From positions 1 through 64,000 of the forward strand of contig NZ_NQMO01000007.1 in NCBI RefSeq assembly GCF_002257645.1: DNA of 64,000 nt, read 5' to 3'. A model generated the notes under the pieces. The model worked only from the letters and a program-made list of their open reading frames with translations. It searched no databases and was not told the DNA's origin. The DNA is from Paenibacillus sp. XY044 (GTDB lineage: Bacteria; Bacillota; Bacilli; Paenibacillales; Paenibacillaceae). This document shows positions 18,890 through 28,275 of this stretch, piece by piece. Within the stretch, counting starts at the first letter, position 1. Every line of letters starts with the position of its first letter. Position numbers and translations under genes: made by a program.

Positions 18890-19564
18890 TTATATGGCGC
18901 CACCGTTCTCTTCTATTAAATAAATCATATATTGCTTACTCTTCTCCAGGTGCGCCACCAATAAATCCGAAGCATGCTGGAGACGATTCTGCTTCATTAC
19001 TTCGATAAGCTGCGCATGCTCTTGGATACCTTCTTTGGAGCGATCAAAGTTCTGAAAATGAAAGATGCGTGAAATATACAGGAAGCTATTCAAGAGTTCA
19101 TATTGATTCGAGATCAATTGATTGTGGCTCATCGTCACAATTGCCTTATGGAACAGAACATCAGCTTCAAGAAATTGCTGGTAATCAAAATGATCACTTT
19201 CCAAATTTACCTTGGCCCGATGAACATGCTCTGTTAATTGAACGACCAGCTGCTCGCAATCATCCTTCGATAAGTGCTCGATACTCCATTTCTCAATCAT
19301 AATCCTTGCATCCATCACTTCTGCAATGCGCTTACCCGTCAATTGGGTCACATAGGTACCTGATCGTGAGACCACTTCGACAAGCCCATCATTCGCCAAT
19401 CGATGAATAGCCAGCTTAACAGGCGTTTTACTAACTCCCATCTTGTCACTTAAGTCATTGAGATCAAGACGTGCACCGCCTTTATACTCCCGCGTTAATA
19501 TTTGGTTTTTTAGAATATGATAGACTTGTTCATTCAAGTCCTGTCGTTCAATCTTTAAATCCAT
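18890..19564 (-). CDS. GntR/FadR family transcriptional regulator
   Basis: A 224-residue regulator. The N-terminal winged helix is clear (LNEQVYHILKNQILTREYKG, then LNDLSDKMGVSKTPVKLAIH), and the C-terminal FCD domain has the metal/ligand residues in FLEADVLFHKAIV and MKQNRLQHASDLLVAHLEKS. The ATG at 19564 has GGAGGT only a few bases before it; an alternative ATG 21 bases upstream has no ribosome site. It precedes the sugar-acid operon on the same strand. Identical operators lie before it and before the operon, so it likely represses both until a sugar acid binds. Confidence 0.9.
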   Translation of the reverse strand: MDLKIERQDLNEQVYHILKNQILTREYKGGARLDLNDLSDKMGVSKTPVKLAIHRLANDGLVEVVSRSGTYVTQLTGKRIAEVMDARIMIEKWSIEHLSKDDCEQLVVQLTEHVHRAKVNLESDHFDYQQFLEADVLFHKAIVTMSHNQLISNQYELLNSFLYISRIFHFQNFDRSKEGIQEHAQLIEVMKQNRLQHASDLLVAHLEKSKQYMIYLIEENGGAI

Positions 19565-19610
19565 AAGACCTCCGTTTAATTCCATATAAATTCCATTAAA
19601 TATCTAAAAT

Positions 19611-19630
19611 TGAAATCTGAAATATCAGAT
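19611..19630. promoter_or_regulatory. GntR operator before its own gene
   Basis: An exact copy of the 20-base site at 18800-18819, about 47 bases upstream of the GntR start, indicating autoregulation. Confidence 0.8.
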
Positions 19631-19681
19631 TTAGATTGATTATATGACGGATGTATTCTAATTACAACTCCCTATTGAACA

Positions 19682-20557
19682 CTAACCATTCTGATTTCTC
19701 CATGCCCTTGGTGTCATACCCATCAATTTTTTGAATACTGTTGCAAAATGCTGGCTCGTCTTAAAACCAAGCTCCATGGCGATATCCGTTATGGTCATCT
19801 TCGATTCCTTCAGTACCTGACATGCGTAGTCCATTCGAACTCGCTCCATATACGCCGTAGGTGATTGTCCATTCGTCTCACGGAACACGCGATAGAAATG
19901 CGACTCACTTAACCCAATCTCCTCCGCAAGCTGCCCAATAGCGTATCGTGCAGATGGATTCTGCTGGATTCTTTCCTTCAGCTGTTGCGTGTAGGCATGC
20001 ATGTTTTGTGATTGAACAACTAGTTGTGGATGATGCAGCATGTGCAGCAAAATTTCCATGACATAATGGCGAAGCTGGAATTCCAGAAGCTCCGTATTCT
20101 GCTGCATTATAAGTTGCTTCAATCGTTCGAAGTAGACGACAACATCATTACTGACCCATTGAATGCGAGGGCAGCTTTGCATCCATTTGACAAATGTATG
20201 ACGCTCCTCTTCATGGAGGCCGAACCATTCCTTATGCTGAGCTGGATCGCGAACAATGATCCACCAAATCGTTGATGGTCCAATATAATCAAAGCTGGCA
20301 CGGTGTCGCTCGCCCGGTCTGGTATGAATGATATGCTGCGCACTCGTAAGGTGAAATTCTCCTCCTACCTCCCAATCGACAGCCCCCTGATCAACATAGA
20401 CGAATTCATATGCATCTTCGTGCACATGATCGGTTAAGAGCTCTGCTCTACTGAAATGGTCGTATCCCAAAAGCACTAAATCTTTGACACGAGCCGCAGG
20501 GCCATGCTCCTCATCTACAATATAAACCCAACGTTCATTTTTGGTACGATCCACCAC
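19682..20557 (-). CDS. AraC family regulator
   Basis: A 291-residue AraC-type protein with an N-terminal cupin-like domain (LTDHVHEDAYEFVYVDQGAV, IIHTRPGERHRASFD) and a C-terminal pair of helix-turn-helix motifs (AIGQLAEEIGLSESHFYRVF and ITDIAMELGFKTSQHFATVF). It is divergent from the two GH38-like genes that start at 20676, with about 120 bases between, and probably controls them in response to an oligosaccharide. Start chosen at the first ATG-compatible codon giving a full cupin domain. Confidence 0.9.
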   Translation of the reverse strand: MVDRTKNERWVYIVDEEHGPAARVKDLVLLGYDHFSRAELLTDHVHEDAYEFVYVDQGAVDWEVGGEFHLTSAQHIIHTRPGERHRASFDYIGPSTIWWIIVRDPAQHKEWFGLHEEERHTFVKWMQSCPRIQWVSNDVVVYFERLKQLIMQQNTELLEFQLRHYVMEILLHMLHHPQLVVQSQNMHAYTQQLKERIQQNPSARYAIGQLAEEIGLSESHFYRVFRETNGQSPTAYMERVRMDYACQVLKESKMTITDIAMELGFKTSQHFATVFKKLMGMTPRAWRNQNG

Positions 20558-20675
20558 AATGAATACACGCCTCTCTTCGCATTATGTTTCAGATCCTATT
20601 AGATATAATTCGAAAAGTCAAATGAGATAAATTGCTATACACTGAGAGCGTAATCACTAGGAAGGAGCGATAAGC

Positions 20676-22793
20676 TTGAACCAAAACGCAACACATATCC
20701 ACGTCATCTTCAAAACACACTTGGATATTGGCTACACAGATCTCGCGAAAAATGTGACGGACCGATATATGAAGCTGTTCATCCCCAATGCCATTCAAAC
20801 AGCGAAATATTTTGCCGAACACCCGGAGAGAGGCTCCTTTATCTGGACAACGGGCTCGTGGTTAATCCACCATCTTTTAATGCACGGTACGGACGAGGAA
20901 AGACAACAAGTCGAAGAAGCCATTGCAAAAGACTATTTAAGATGGCATGGCCTTCCTTTCACCACTTATACCGAGTTATGTGATAGCGAATTGCTTGATT
21001 ATGGCATTCATATGGCCATGCGCCTTGATGAGCGATTTGGCAAGCGTACGATCGCAGCCAAAATGACAGACGTCCCTGGTCATACACGCTCATTAATCAC
21101 GCATATGGCGAAGGCTGGATTGAAGTATTTGCATTTAGGCGTAAATCCTTCTAGCCATGTTCCTCACGTCCCTGAATTGTTCTTATGGCGAAATACGGAC
21201 GGATCTGAAATTGTTGTTCAATACAGTAGAGATTACGGCACAACCTCTGAATTTGAAGGATTGAACGATGTTCTTTACTTCGCACATACGCATGATAACC
21301 ATGGACCTTCCACGGCCCTGCAGATTGAAGCAGAGTTTGCCCAGCTGCGAGAAGCTTACCCACATGCAGAAATTAGAGCTTCCACATTAGACCAGTATGC
21401 AGAAAAAGTATGGGCAATCCGTGATACCTTGCCTGTCGTGGAAGAAGAAATTGGAGACAGCTGGATTCATGGCACATCCACAGACCCGTATAAATTAGCA
21501 TGCTACCGTGAATTGCTCCGCCTAAAGAGTAAGTGGCTGCAAGAAGGGGCGCTTACAGACAGCGATGAAGAGTATCACAATTTCTGCGATGCGTTATTAA
21601 TGATCCCTGAACATACCTGGGGACTAGATATCAAACGATATCTTGCGGATTATATCCACTATGATAAAGATGATTTCCATCAGGCACGTAAGCGTGACAA
21701 GGTCGATATTAACTTGAATCCGCAGGAATATCGTTTCTACGAAATGAATTCACGTACAGAAATGATTGAAATGTTCGGTGATGAAGCCGAAGAAAAATTG
21801 AATGCACGTTCCTTTAGTCTCATGGAACTCTCTTGGCAGGAGCAGCGGGAATACCTGGATCAAGCGATACAAGCACTTCGTCCTGAACTACAAGCTGAAG
21901 CACGCGCTGCCCTACTCGCACTAAAGCCGTCTCGCTGCGCTCTAACGGATGCAATCGTCCTATCTAGTGACCAGCCTTATACATTAGGAGACTTTGAGGT
22001 TGTGTTTGAGGATACGGGCGCGATTATCGGATTGAAAGATGATCGAGGTCGAGAGTGGGCCGGCCCTAACAATCCGATCGGTTTATTCTCTTACGAAACT
22101 TATTCGCAAGCCGACTATGATCGTTGGTATCGTGAATACCACGTCAGATGGAGATATACGCATGTGTGGGCAACCGGAGATTTCGGGAAGCCAGGAATGG
22201 ACTTAACCAAAGAGTGGATTGCACAAGAAGTTATGATACCGAAGCTTCAATCCTTGCAAGCCATTTTTGGGGAAGATCAGGATGTTGTGCTCGCGAGCCT
22301 GCGTATGTCAAGAGCTGCATGCGAGCGCATGGGAGCTCCAAGAGAATTAACACTTGAATATGTGTTTAAGAAAAATACTCAAACGGTAGAATGTAAGCTA
22401 CAGTGGTTTGACAAGGATGCATATCGCCTTCCTGAGGCTGCATGGATGAGCTTTATTCCGATCGTTTACAATCCGAATCAATGGAAGCTGGACAAAATCG
22501 GACAGCTCATATCTCCTTTAGACGTTGTTCAAGGCGGGAATCGCAATATGCATGCGGTACAGCAAGGGATGTATTATGCGGCCACAGATGGAAAAGTTCA
22601 TATTGATACCTTGGACGCAGCACTTGTATGTCCCGGGGAACCTCGCTTGCTCCAGTTTGATCATACATTTGCTCCGCTCACTGGAGGTATGCATGTGAAT
22701 TTGCATAACAATGTGTGGGGCACAAACTTCCAAGCGTGGTACGAAGAGGATGCTTCTTTCCGCTTCAAGCTGCATTTTCAATCCAATCTGTAA
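20676..22793 (+). CDS. GH38-like glycosidase (DUF5054 type)
   Basis: A 705-residue protein with the GH38 signature in compact form: FKTHLDIGYTD with His15 and Asp17 for zinc, and MTDVPGHTRS with Asp132 in the place of the catalytic nucleophile. This arrangement fits the DUF5054 relatives of alpha-mannosidases. It starts at TTG behind AGGAAGGAGCG. No signal peptide, so cytoplasmic. It is followed after 80 bases by another GH38-like gene and is divergent from an AraC gene. It likely acts on mannosides, but DUF5054 activity is not settled. Confidence 0.82.
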   Translation: MNQNATHIHVIFKTHLDIGYTDLAKNVTDRYMKLFIPNAIQTAKYFAEHPERGSFIWTTGSWLIHHLLMHGTDEERQQVEEAIAKDYLRWHGLPFTTYTELCDSELLDYGIHMAMRLDERFGKRTIAAKMTDVPGHTRSLITHMAKAGLKYLHLGVNPSSHVPHVPELFLWRNTDGSEIVVQYSRDYGTTSEFEGLNDVLYFAHTHDNHGPSTALQIEAEFAQLREAYPHAEIRASTLDQYAEKVWAIRDTLPVVEEEIGDSWIHGTSTDPYKLACYRELLRLKSKWLQEGALTDSDEEYHNFCDALLMIPEHTWGLDIKRYLADYIHYDKDDFHQARKRDKVDINLNPQEYRFYEMNSRTEMIEMFGDEAEEKLNARSFSLMELSWQEQREYLDQAIQALRPELQAEARAALLALKPSRCALTDAIVLSSDQPYTLGDFEVVFEDTGAIIGLKDDRGREWAGPNNPIGLFSYETYSQADYDRWYREYHVRWRYTHVWATGDFGKPGMDLTKEWIAQEVMIPKLQSLQAIFGEDQDVVLASLRMSRAACERMGAPRELTLEYVFKKNTQTVECKLQWFDKDAYRLPEAAWMSFIPIVYNPNQWKLDKIGQLISPLDVVQGGNRNMHAVQQGMYYAATDGKVHIDTLDAALVCPGEPRLLQFDHTFAPLTGGMHVNLHNNVWGTNFQAWYEEDASFRFKLHFQSNL

Positions 22794-22873
22794 TGCTTTC
22801 CCATTTTGCATCTATCGATTCTAGTCCAATCATTTCATTCCAAAATTATTGTAATCCTGAAAGGAGATTTACG

Positions 22874-25321
22874 ATGAGTCAGAGCAAACCTTGGAAAATA
22901 TATATCATTCAACATTCACATACGGATGTTGGTTATACGGAACGTCAAGAAAAAATTCGCCAGTATCATGTCAATTATATTCGGCAGGCTTTGCAGATTG
23001 TTCGTGATATTGAGAGCGGCGCTAGACCTGACTGGAAAGGCTATAAGTGGGTATGTGAAACGTATTGGCCAGTTGAATCATTCCTGTTAAAAGCTACAAC
23101 CGAAGAAAAAGAAGATTTCGCTCAAGCGGTGAAGAAAGGCTATATCGGTCTCTCCGGAACCTATCTCAATTTCGGTGAACAGTTAAATCAAGAGATGCTC
23201 TCCGTGATGATTAGGCGGATTAGCGATTATGGACAATCGATTCAGTTCCCGGTGCGCTCTGCGATGACGGCAGATATTACAGGTTTTGGCTGGGGATACA
23301 GTCAAGTACTAGCGGATTCGGGCATTGAGAATTTAATTACTTGTATTCATACACATCACTCCATGTTCCCACTTTGGAAGAAGCAGATTCCATTCTGGTG
23401 GGAAACGCCTAAAGGAGATCGTATTCTCACATGGAGCGGCGAGCATTACATGTTTGGCAATGATCTTGGATTGATCCCTGGCATTGGCGGATCTTATACA
23501 ATTCGCGATGATCATGATGTCCGAAACGGCGTATCCTTTGAAGTGGCTGAATCACGATTTAATCGTTATTTAGAGCAATTGGTTGCTGATGGTTACACTT
23601 TCCCGTTTGTACCTGTTATGGTGTCTGGACTTCCTACTGACAACGGTTCACCCAATGCAGCGTTGATGGATTTTGTGAATCCTTGGAATGAGAAGCATGG
23701 AGACCGTATCTTTATTCAACCGGCGACATTGGACGATTTTTTTGCAGATGTAAGAGCTTATGCTGAGGAGCATCCGGCAGAAATTGAAACCTTCCTTGGG
23801 GACTGGCCAGATTGGTGGACGGATGGCTCGGCGACCACACCGATGCATGTACAGATCTTCCGTGAAGCACAGCGTGTGTATACGAAGGTGAAGCAATTAG
23901 ATCCCGCCTGCGAGATTGTCTCCAAAGAACGTTTAGAGGCAATTGAATATGAGCTTGCTCTATTCGCCGAGCATACATGGGGTTATCATTCCTCTGTCAC
24001 AGAGCCTTGGAACCCGTTCGTTCAGGAGCTTGGCTGCAGGAAAGAAGCCTATGCGGCCAATGCAAGTTCGCTTGCTCATACCGCTTTATACGACATCCTT
24101 GAGGAACGTGGCGATGCACTGCTAGGTCCTGATCGTCCAATGAAATTTGAGTTATATAATCCAAATGACTTTGTGCAAACCGATTATGCTGAGCTCATTA
24201 TGGAAGGCTGGCATTTGGCGGAATTAAAGAACGGCTTCGAAGTCATGGATGAAGCGACGGGCACCGAATACGAGGCTCAGATGGTTACAGGACACCGCGG
24301 GGTCGTCATTACCATACCGGTAACGCTCCAGCCTAAACAGCAGGTACATTTGACGATCAAAGCCCTTACAGATCACAAGCCTGTAACTGCGTATCGGACA
24401 GATTATGTTGGATCGGATCGTATGATGGATATTATTCCACCAGTCGCGCCGAAGCTTCACATTACGCCGAAATTTATTGAATCGCCTTTCGTTCGCATCG
24501 AATGGGAGATGGGTGCTGGCATTAAAAAATGGATCGACAAAGCCTCGAATCAGGACCTGCTCCGTGCTGACCGTAATCACCATGCATTTTCTCCTGTCTA
24601 CAATGTGACACGGGCTCCTAACGAATTTGGTATGTATGATGTACGCCGCAAGATGGGACGCAATCGCCGAGGTCCTGACGCGATTACTTCTGTGGGGACA
24701 CTTGTTAATGTAGATATTGTTGAAAAAGGAGCACTGTACGGTAAAGTTCGTTTGACGTACAGCGTAAATGGCTGTAGTCATTATTCCTTACTCGTTACCG
24801 TTTACAGCGATCATGCTCGTGTCGATGTTGCTGTACGCATGCATAAGGAAAGTGTATGGGACCCAGAAAATCTATACATTTCTCTTCCTTTCGGAAGTGC
24901 GCCTGTTTCAGAGCAGCAAGAACTTTGGGTTGAAAAAACAGGTGCGGCTTTGCGTCCGCGAATCGATCAACTCCCAGGTTCCCTTGCTGATTTCTACTGT
25001 GTTGATGAGGGTACGGCGTATGTCAGTGAAGGACTAGGTATTGCGATTGCAATGCCGGATACACCGCTTGTTCAAATCGGTTCATTAGACTATGAGGATC
25101 GTCTTCTGAGCGGACATCCGGGGCTAGCTAATGATCCAGCTCACCTCTACTCATGGCCCATGAATAATTATTGGGAGACAAACTTTAAGGCAACGTTGGG
25201 AGGATTCTATGAATTCCGTTACTATGTTGCATGGGGTGAGGAACTAAATACACCAGAAGCTGCTTTGGAAGCATGTACAAGCATGAACGCAGGCATACTG
25301 GCTTGGAGAACAAGCAAATAA
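22874..25321 (+). CDS. GH38 family glycosidase
   Basis: An 815-residue GH38-type enzyme. HSHTDVGYTERQ gives the zinc site (His16, Asp18), MTADITGFGWG (Asp134) fits the nucleophile position, and LFAEHTWGYHSSV around 370 is the family's later histidine motif. The C-terminal third is beta-rich as in mannosidases. The open frame extends 53 codons further upstream into the previous gene, but GAAAGGAGATTTACG lies just before the ATG at 22874. It is the second gene of the AraC-linked pair and is followed by a strong terminator. Confidence 0.85.
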   Translation: MSQSKPWKIYIIQHSHTDVGYTERQEKIRQYHVNYIRQALQIVRDIESGARPDWKGYKWVCETYWPVESFLLKATTEEKEDFAQAVKKGYIGLSGTYLNFGEQLNQEMLSVMIRRISDYGQSIQFPVRSAMTADITGFGWGYSQVLADSGIENLITCIHTHHSMFPLWKKQIPFWWETPKGDRILTWSGEHYMFGNDLGLIPGIGGSYTIRDDHDVRNGVSFEVAESRFNRYLEQLVADGYTFPFVPVMVSGLPTDNGSPNAALMDFVNPWNEKHGDRIFIQPATLDDFFADVRAYAEEHPAEIETFLGDWPDWWTDGSATTPMHVQIFREAQRVYTKVKQLDPACEIVSKERLEAIEYELALFAEHTWGYHSSVTEPWNPFVQELGCRKEAYAANASSLAHTALYDILEERGDALLGPDRPMKFELYNPNDFVQTDYAELIMEGWHLAELKNGFEVMDEATGTEYEAQMVTGHRGVVITIPVTLQPKQQVHLTIKALTDHKPVTAYRTDYVGSDRMMDIIPPVAPKLHITPKFIESPFVRIEWEMGAGIKKWIDKASNQDLLRADRNHHAFSPVYNVTRAPNEFGMYDVRRKMGRNRRGPDAITSVGTLVNVDIVEKGALYGKVRLTYSVNGCSHYSLLVTVYSDHARVDVAVRMHKESVWDPENLYISLPFGSAPVSEQQELWVEKTGAALRPRIDQLPGSLADFYCVDEGTAYVSEGLGIAIAMPDTPLVQIGSLDYEDRLLSGHPGLANDPAHLYSWPMNNYWETNFKATLGGFYEFRYYVAWGEELNTPEAALEACTSMNAGILAWRTSK

Positions 25322-25339
25322 GCATATGATTTGGAGGAA

Positions 25340-25378
25340 GGATACAGAATAGTATCAACTATTCTGTATCCATTTTAC
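25340..25378 (+). terminator. Terminator of the GH38 pair
   Basis: A perfect 13-bp stem GGATACAGAATAG/CTATTCTGTATCC with a 6-base loop lies 19 bases after the stop and is followed by ATTTTACTG. Confidence 0.85.
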
Positions 25379-25851
25379 TGTAGTCTTCTTGCTGTTCAAG
25401 TATATTCCAGAATCCTTATGGTTACTAGGTATTAAACTACAACATAGAAGCATCTCCCTATTTTCTCTAAATTTATAAAAAAACAGTGAGAAGAGAAAGG
25501 TGTTATTCCTAAATATTAATATTTTCCCTCTGAAAGATTACCAGTCAATCATTTCGTTATTGGTAGACTTGATTTTTCGTAATCATTTTCATCATTGGTC
25601 GAAACTTCTTCGTTCTTATCCGCGTCTGCCGAGAGTTATTTCCTTTCGTCGACTTGGACTTCCGTATGAATCAATTTCAACGCCATCACTGCATCCACGA
25701 TATCGATGATGCTGCTATGAATGAGCGTTGCCATTACAGTTTCACCCTAAAAATGACTAATATTTTTCAGCTCAGGATAGCGACATTGGTTTATAACAAG
25801 GCTTATTTACGGTATTTCTTGATATGCTTTCCAGTTGCCACTTTTGTGTCA
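25379..25851. other. Gene-free stretch with decayed coding sequence
   Basis: No intact gene was found. On the minus strand, about 25645-25755 reads TLIHSSIIDIVDAVMALKLI followed by HTEVQVDERK-stop, which looks like a protein end but was not identified. Confidence 0.35.
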
Positions 25852-26135
25852 TTAGACAATCCCGTTCCCGCAGCTTACTGCCTGTATCGTCTCTCTTGTG
25901 CCATCCCCTGCCGGGAACAACTTTTGCCATGTTTGCCCGTCGTCCTCGGATCGACATAAACCATCACGGGTAAAACAGGCATACAACACGCCCGGTCGAT
26001 GCTCATCAAGCGTCAAAGCGACAAGTACCGATGCCGCAAGCCGTCCGAACGGAAGGCTGCCGCGAATGGATTGCCATGTGCGCCCGCCATCTGTGGACTT
26101 GAAAATCCCCTCGGTCCATTTCCCAACGTACTTTC
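25852..26135 (-). pseudogene. BNR/Asp-box repeat glycosidase fragment
   Basis: An open minus-strand stretch of about 94 codons without a start carries two Asp-boxes, FKSTDGGRTWQSI and RSEDDGQTWQKLF, separated by a beta-strand segment VALTLDEHRPGVLYACF. These are blades of a sialidase/VPS10-type beta-propeller. Both ends of the protein are missing. A different broken frame just upstream (FTLVKPDYYEKVSFVITVDA, 26139-26250) is not recognisable and may be part of the same debris. Confidence 0.65.
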
Positions 26136-26283
26136 AATTGAATATAGCTAGTGACGGTAACAAGGCATCAATACGTGCATCCACCGTAATCACAAACGAT
26201 ACTTTTTCATAATAATCCGGTTTGACGAGGGTGAACCATATTCCGTTGGTTGATTTTCCAAGAAACAGAGGAATTAGTTGTTA

Positions 26284-26517
26284 TTACTCCAGCTCTTTTT
26301 CAATTTCCTGCTTTGCAGGTCCGCTTGCGAATTCATCAATTACTGCGTCGAATATTTGATCAACTGGATAAGGAATTGCACCATTTTCGTCTATGTCAAT
26401 TTTATTAATTGTAATGTCTGGCACCAAGCAGAAATCATCATTTACCAGACTGATTGAAATAATTGCCTTGACTCCCTCTAACTTCACCGTTATTCCAACG
26501 GTTTTTTGTGATTTCAT
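26284..26517 (-). CDS. Small acidic hypothetical protein
   Basis: A 77-residue product, MKSQKTVGITVKLEGVKAII then SISLVNDDFCLVPDITINKI and an acidic tail FASGPAKQEIEKELE. The alternating hydrophobic pattern suggests a small alpha/beta domain. The ribosome site (CAGGATTG) is weak. I do not recognise the family. It stands alone among relics, but the frame is intact and its composition is protein-like, so it may be a real gene. Confidence 0.5.
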   Translation of the reverse strand: MKSQKTVGITVKLEGVKAIISISLVNDDFCLVPDITINKIDIDENGAIPYPVDQIFDAVIDEFASGPAKQEIEKELE

Positions 26518-26688
26518 TACAATCCTGCCTATTCTTGCCTATACCCTGCCACCAGATTCAACTAGTGATAATTCAAGTGAAAGAGCTGTTTGATTAATTT
26601 CAAGTGACTCAAAACTGCTTTAAAATAGTAGTAAACCTCACCGCGAATACCGTTCAAGCTCCCTCCATCGCGATGCATATTTCCGGGA

Positions 26689-26889
26689 ACCGAACAACAT
26701 TTCATTATCCAGGCAAGCACATCTATGGTTGATAAATCTTATCAACCACGGTTAACCATATAAGTTCTTGTCATTTTCGGCAAACGATATATGTTCTTGT
26801 CGTCTAGTTTTGACAAGAACATATATCGTTAAAACACAAAAAGCCGCTGCTACGCGGCTATTAAGCGTGTATGTTCTTGTCGTCCTACA
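26689..26889 (+). repeat. TGTTCTTGTC modular repeat, copy 1 (full length)
   Basis: This is the most complete copy. In order it has a left arm with TTTCATTATCCAGGCAAGCA, a TTGATAA/TTATCAA hairpin, CACGGTTAACCATATA, a first GTTCTTGTC, then the 19-bp inverted repeat AACGATATATGTTCTTGTC with its partner GACAAGAACATATATCGTT, a GCCGC/GCGGC hairpin, and a final TATGTTCTTGTCGTCC before TACA. It lies between a small hypothetical gene and a pseudogene. Confidence 0.85.
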
Positions 26890-26962
26890 TTACTTTTCAA
26901 AGGCATCCTTACATTCAACTGAGAGCAATCAAAACGTGATATGTCTTCAAATTAATTCCTGT

Positions 26963-27288
26963 TCAAGGTTCAATTACTGGATCCAGTTTGGTCTCCTCTA
27001 ACCCTTTTCTACAAGCCGACACATACTCATCAAAGTGTTCTCCAGTATAGCAGGGAGGTTTTTATAATATCCAATCGCAATACCGTTAATAGCATGAACA
27101 ACTCCATCGATACTTACAACCATTGCCCCATCCCACTATTCGGGCACCCTATAATGTCTCCCGTAAATTGTTCTATAGGCGCTAGAGTCTGGATGACTTT
27201 CAAGTGTATCCAATACTTTAATTTCATCACTTTGAATTCCTGCTAGCCGCTTCTCTATCTCATTTAGGGTGTTCTGTGTTTCTAACAT
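26963..27288 (-). pseudogene. Hypothetical protein gene with stop and frameshift
   Basis: From an ATG at 27288 the frame reads MLETQNTLNEIEKRLAGIQS and continues to RTIYGRHYRVPE, where a TAG stop falls, then resumes with WDGAMVVSIDGVVHAINGIA. A frameshift near 27040 is needed to reach EYVSACRKGLEETKLDPVIE and the final stop. The protein would be about 108 residues. The family is unknown to me; a helical N-terminus and a beta-rich middle are visible. Confidence 0.55.
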
Positions 27289-27349
27289 TGGCTTAACCTA
27301 AGAATAAAAGGTATCTCCTTGATTATTCTTTATCGTTAAATCCGCACCC

Positions 27350-27453
27350 AACAAGTTCTTGTCCTCGACTCGGGACAATAACTTGTTCCGATAAAACAAA
27401 AAAGCCGCTATAATAGCGACTCTCAATGGGACTATGTTCTTGTCCCTCGACAC
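27350..27453 (+). repeat. TGTTCTTGTC modular repeat, copy 2 (divergent subtype)
   Basis: It has the same architecture as copy 1 with different sequence: inverted arms ACAAGTTCTTGTCC and GGACAATAACTTGT, then CGATAAAACAAAAAAGCCGC with its hairpin, then CTATGTTCTTGTCCCTCGAC. The stem is kept although the arm bases differ from the main subtype, which points to selection on structure. Confidence 0.7.
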
Positions 27454-27641
27454 CTACCCGACCGGTGCAATTCACGTGGGAGATGTTCGTTCTTTTGGGT
27501 TAGACTCGGGACTGTTCCTCCTCTCCCATTGCAGGAGTGGCATCTACGAATATCTTCTTTCTAAACAAGACGGGAGTTGTCTTGTTTAAGTGATACATTG
27601 AGTAAGAGATAATCATTAAAAAAGAGGACAGGTGAACGGGT

Positions 27642-28025
27642 ATGATACATGTAGTGAGCGAGAAAATAGCTGCGCTAGCGGCGGCATACAACGCCGTCTG
27701 GAACGAACCGGATGCAGGCTTGCGGAGGAAGGCCATCGAGGATCTGTGGACGGAAGCAGCGATTCATTGCACAGACACGCGTGAAGAAAAGGGACATGAT
27801 GCCATCGAAGCCAGAATCGTTGAGGCGTTCGACAAATTCGTCGACAAAGGCTCTTATACATTCGAGCCTTTGAACAACGTCAGCCATCATCACGGCGTCA
27901 TCAGGCTCGGTTGGGTCATGGTGCCGTCTGGGGGCGGCAAGACACTAGGGGCAGGCACGGTATTTATTTTGTTAAGCGAAGACGGCAGGATCGCAAGGGA
28001 CTATCAGTTTACCGATGAGGTATAG
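27642..28025 (+). CDS. SnoaL/NTF2-like protein
   Basis: A 127-residue protein with a cone-shaped NTF2-like pattern: helical start (VSEKIAALAAAYNAVWNEPD), LWTEAAIHCTDTREEKGHDA, and later strands VIRLGWVMVPSGGGKTLGAG and TVFILLSEDGRIARDYQFTD. Such proteins are small-molecule isomerases or binding proteins; the ligand is unknown. It starts at ATG with ACAGGTGA upstream. It is the only plus-strand gene here with a CTAACGGG boundary element downstream (28188), in the orientation expected for that family. Confidence 0.8.
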   Translation: MIHVVSEKIAALAAAYNAVWNEPDAGLRRKAIEDLWTEAAIHCTDTREEKGHDAIEARIVEAFDKFVDKGSYTFEPLNNVSHHHGVIRLGWVMVPSGGGKTLGAGTVFILLSEDGRIARDYQFTDEV

Positions 28026-28187
28026 ATGAGGGAGATTACAGACCCGCTAAAGCTTAGCTGGGCCGGGCAATCCAATCCTCAAGGGATTCCTCGTTCAAAT
28101 TTATACGTTAAACGAAATTATACTTTTATATTTATGCCTATTTAATCCACTAATACGTGATTATATTCTAAGTGGTCGCGAGTTCCG

Positions 28188-28260
28188 CTAACGGGACAAG
28201 ATAGTTTAACAATAAGGGTTTTCACAAATTAGGCATGACTAATATGTGAAAACCCTTATT
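28188..28260 (+). repeat. CTAACGGG boundary element downstream of the NTF2-like gene
   Basis: CTAACGGGACAAGATAGTTTA is followed by a perfect 16-bp inverted repeat, AATAAGGGTTTTCACA/TGTGAAAACCCTTATT. This is the reverse orientation of the elements at 33035 and 34422 and has another hairpin sequence, but the same order: CTAACGGG, an A-rich GATAG/TATAG block, AATAA, then a hairpin. No second CTAACGGG is visible on its right. Confidence 0.65.
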
Positions 28261-28275
28261 TGATAATAGTTAAGC

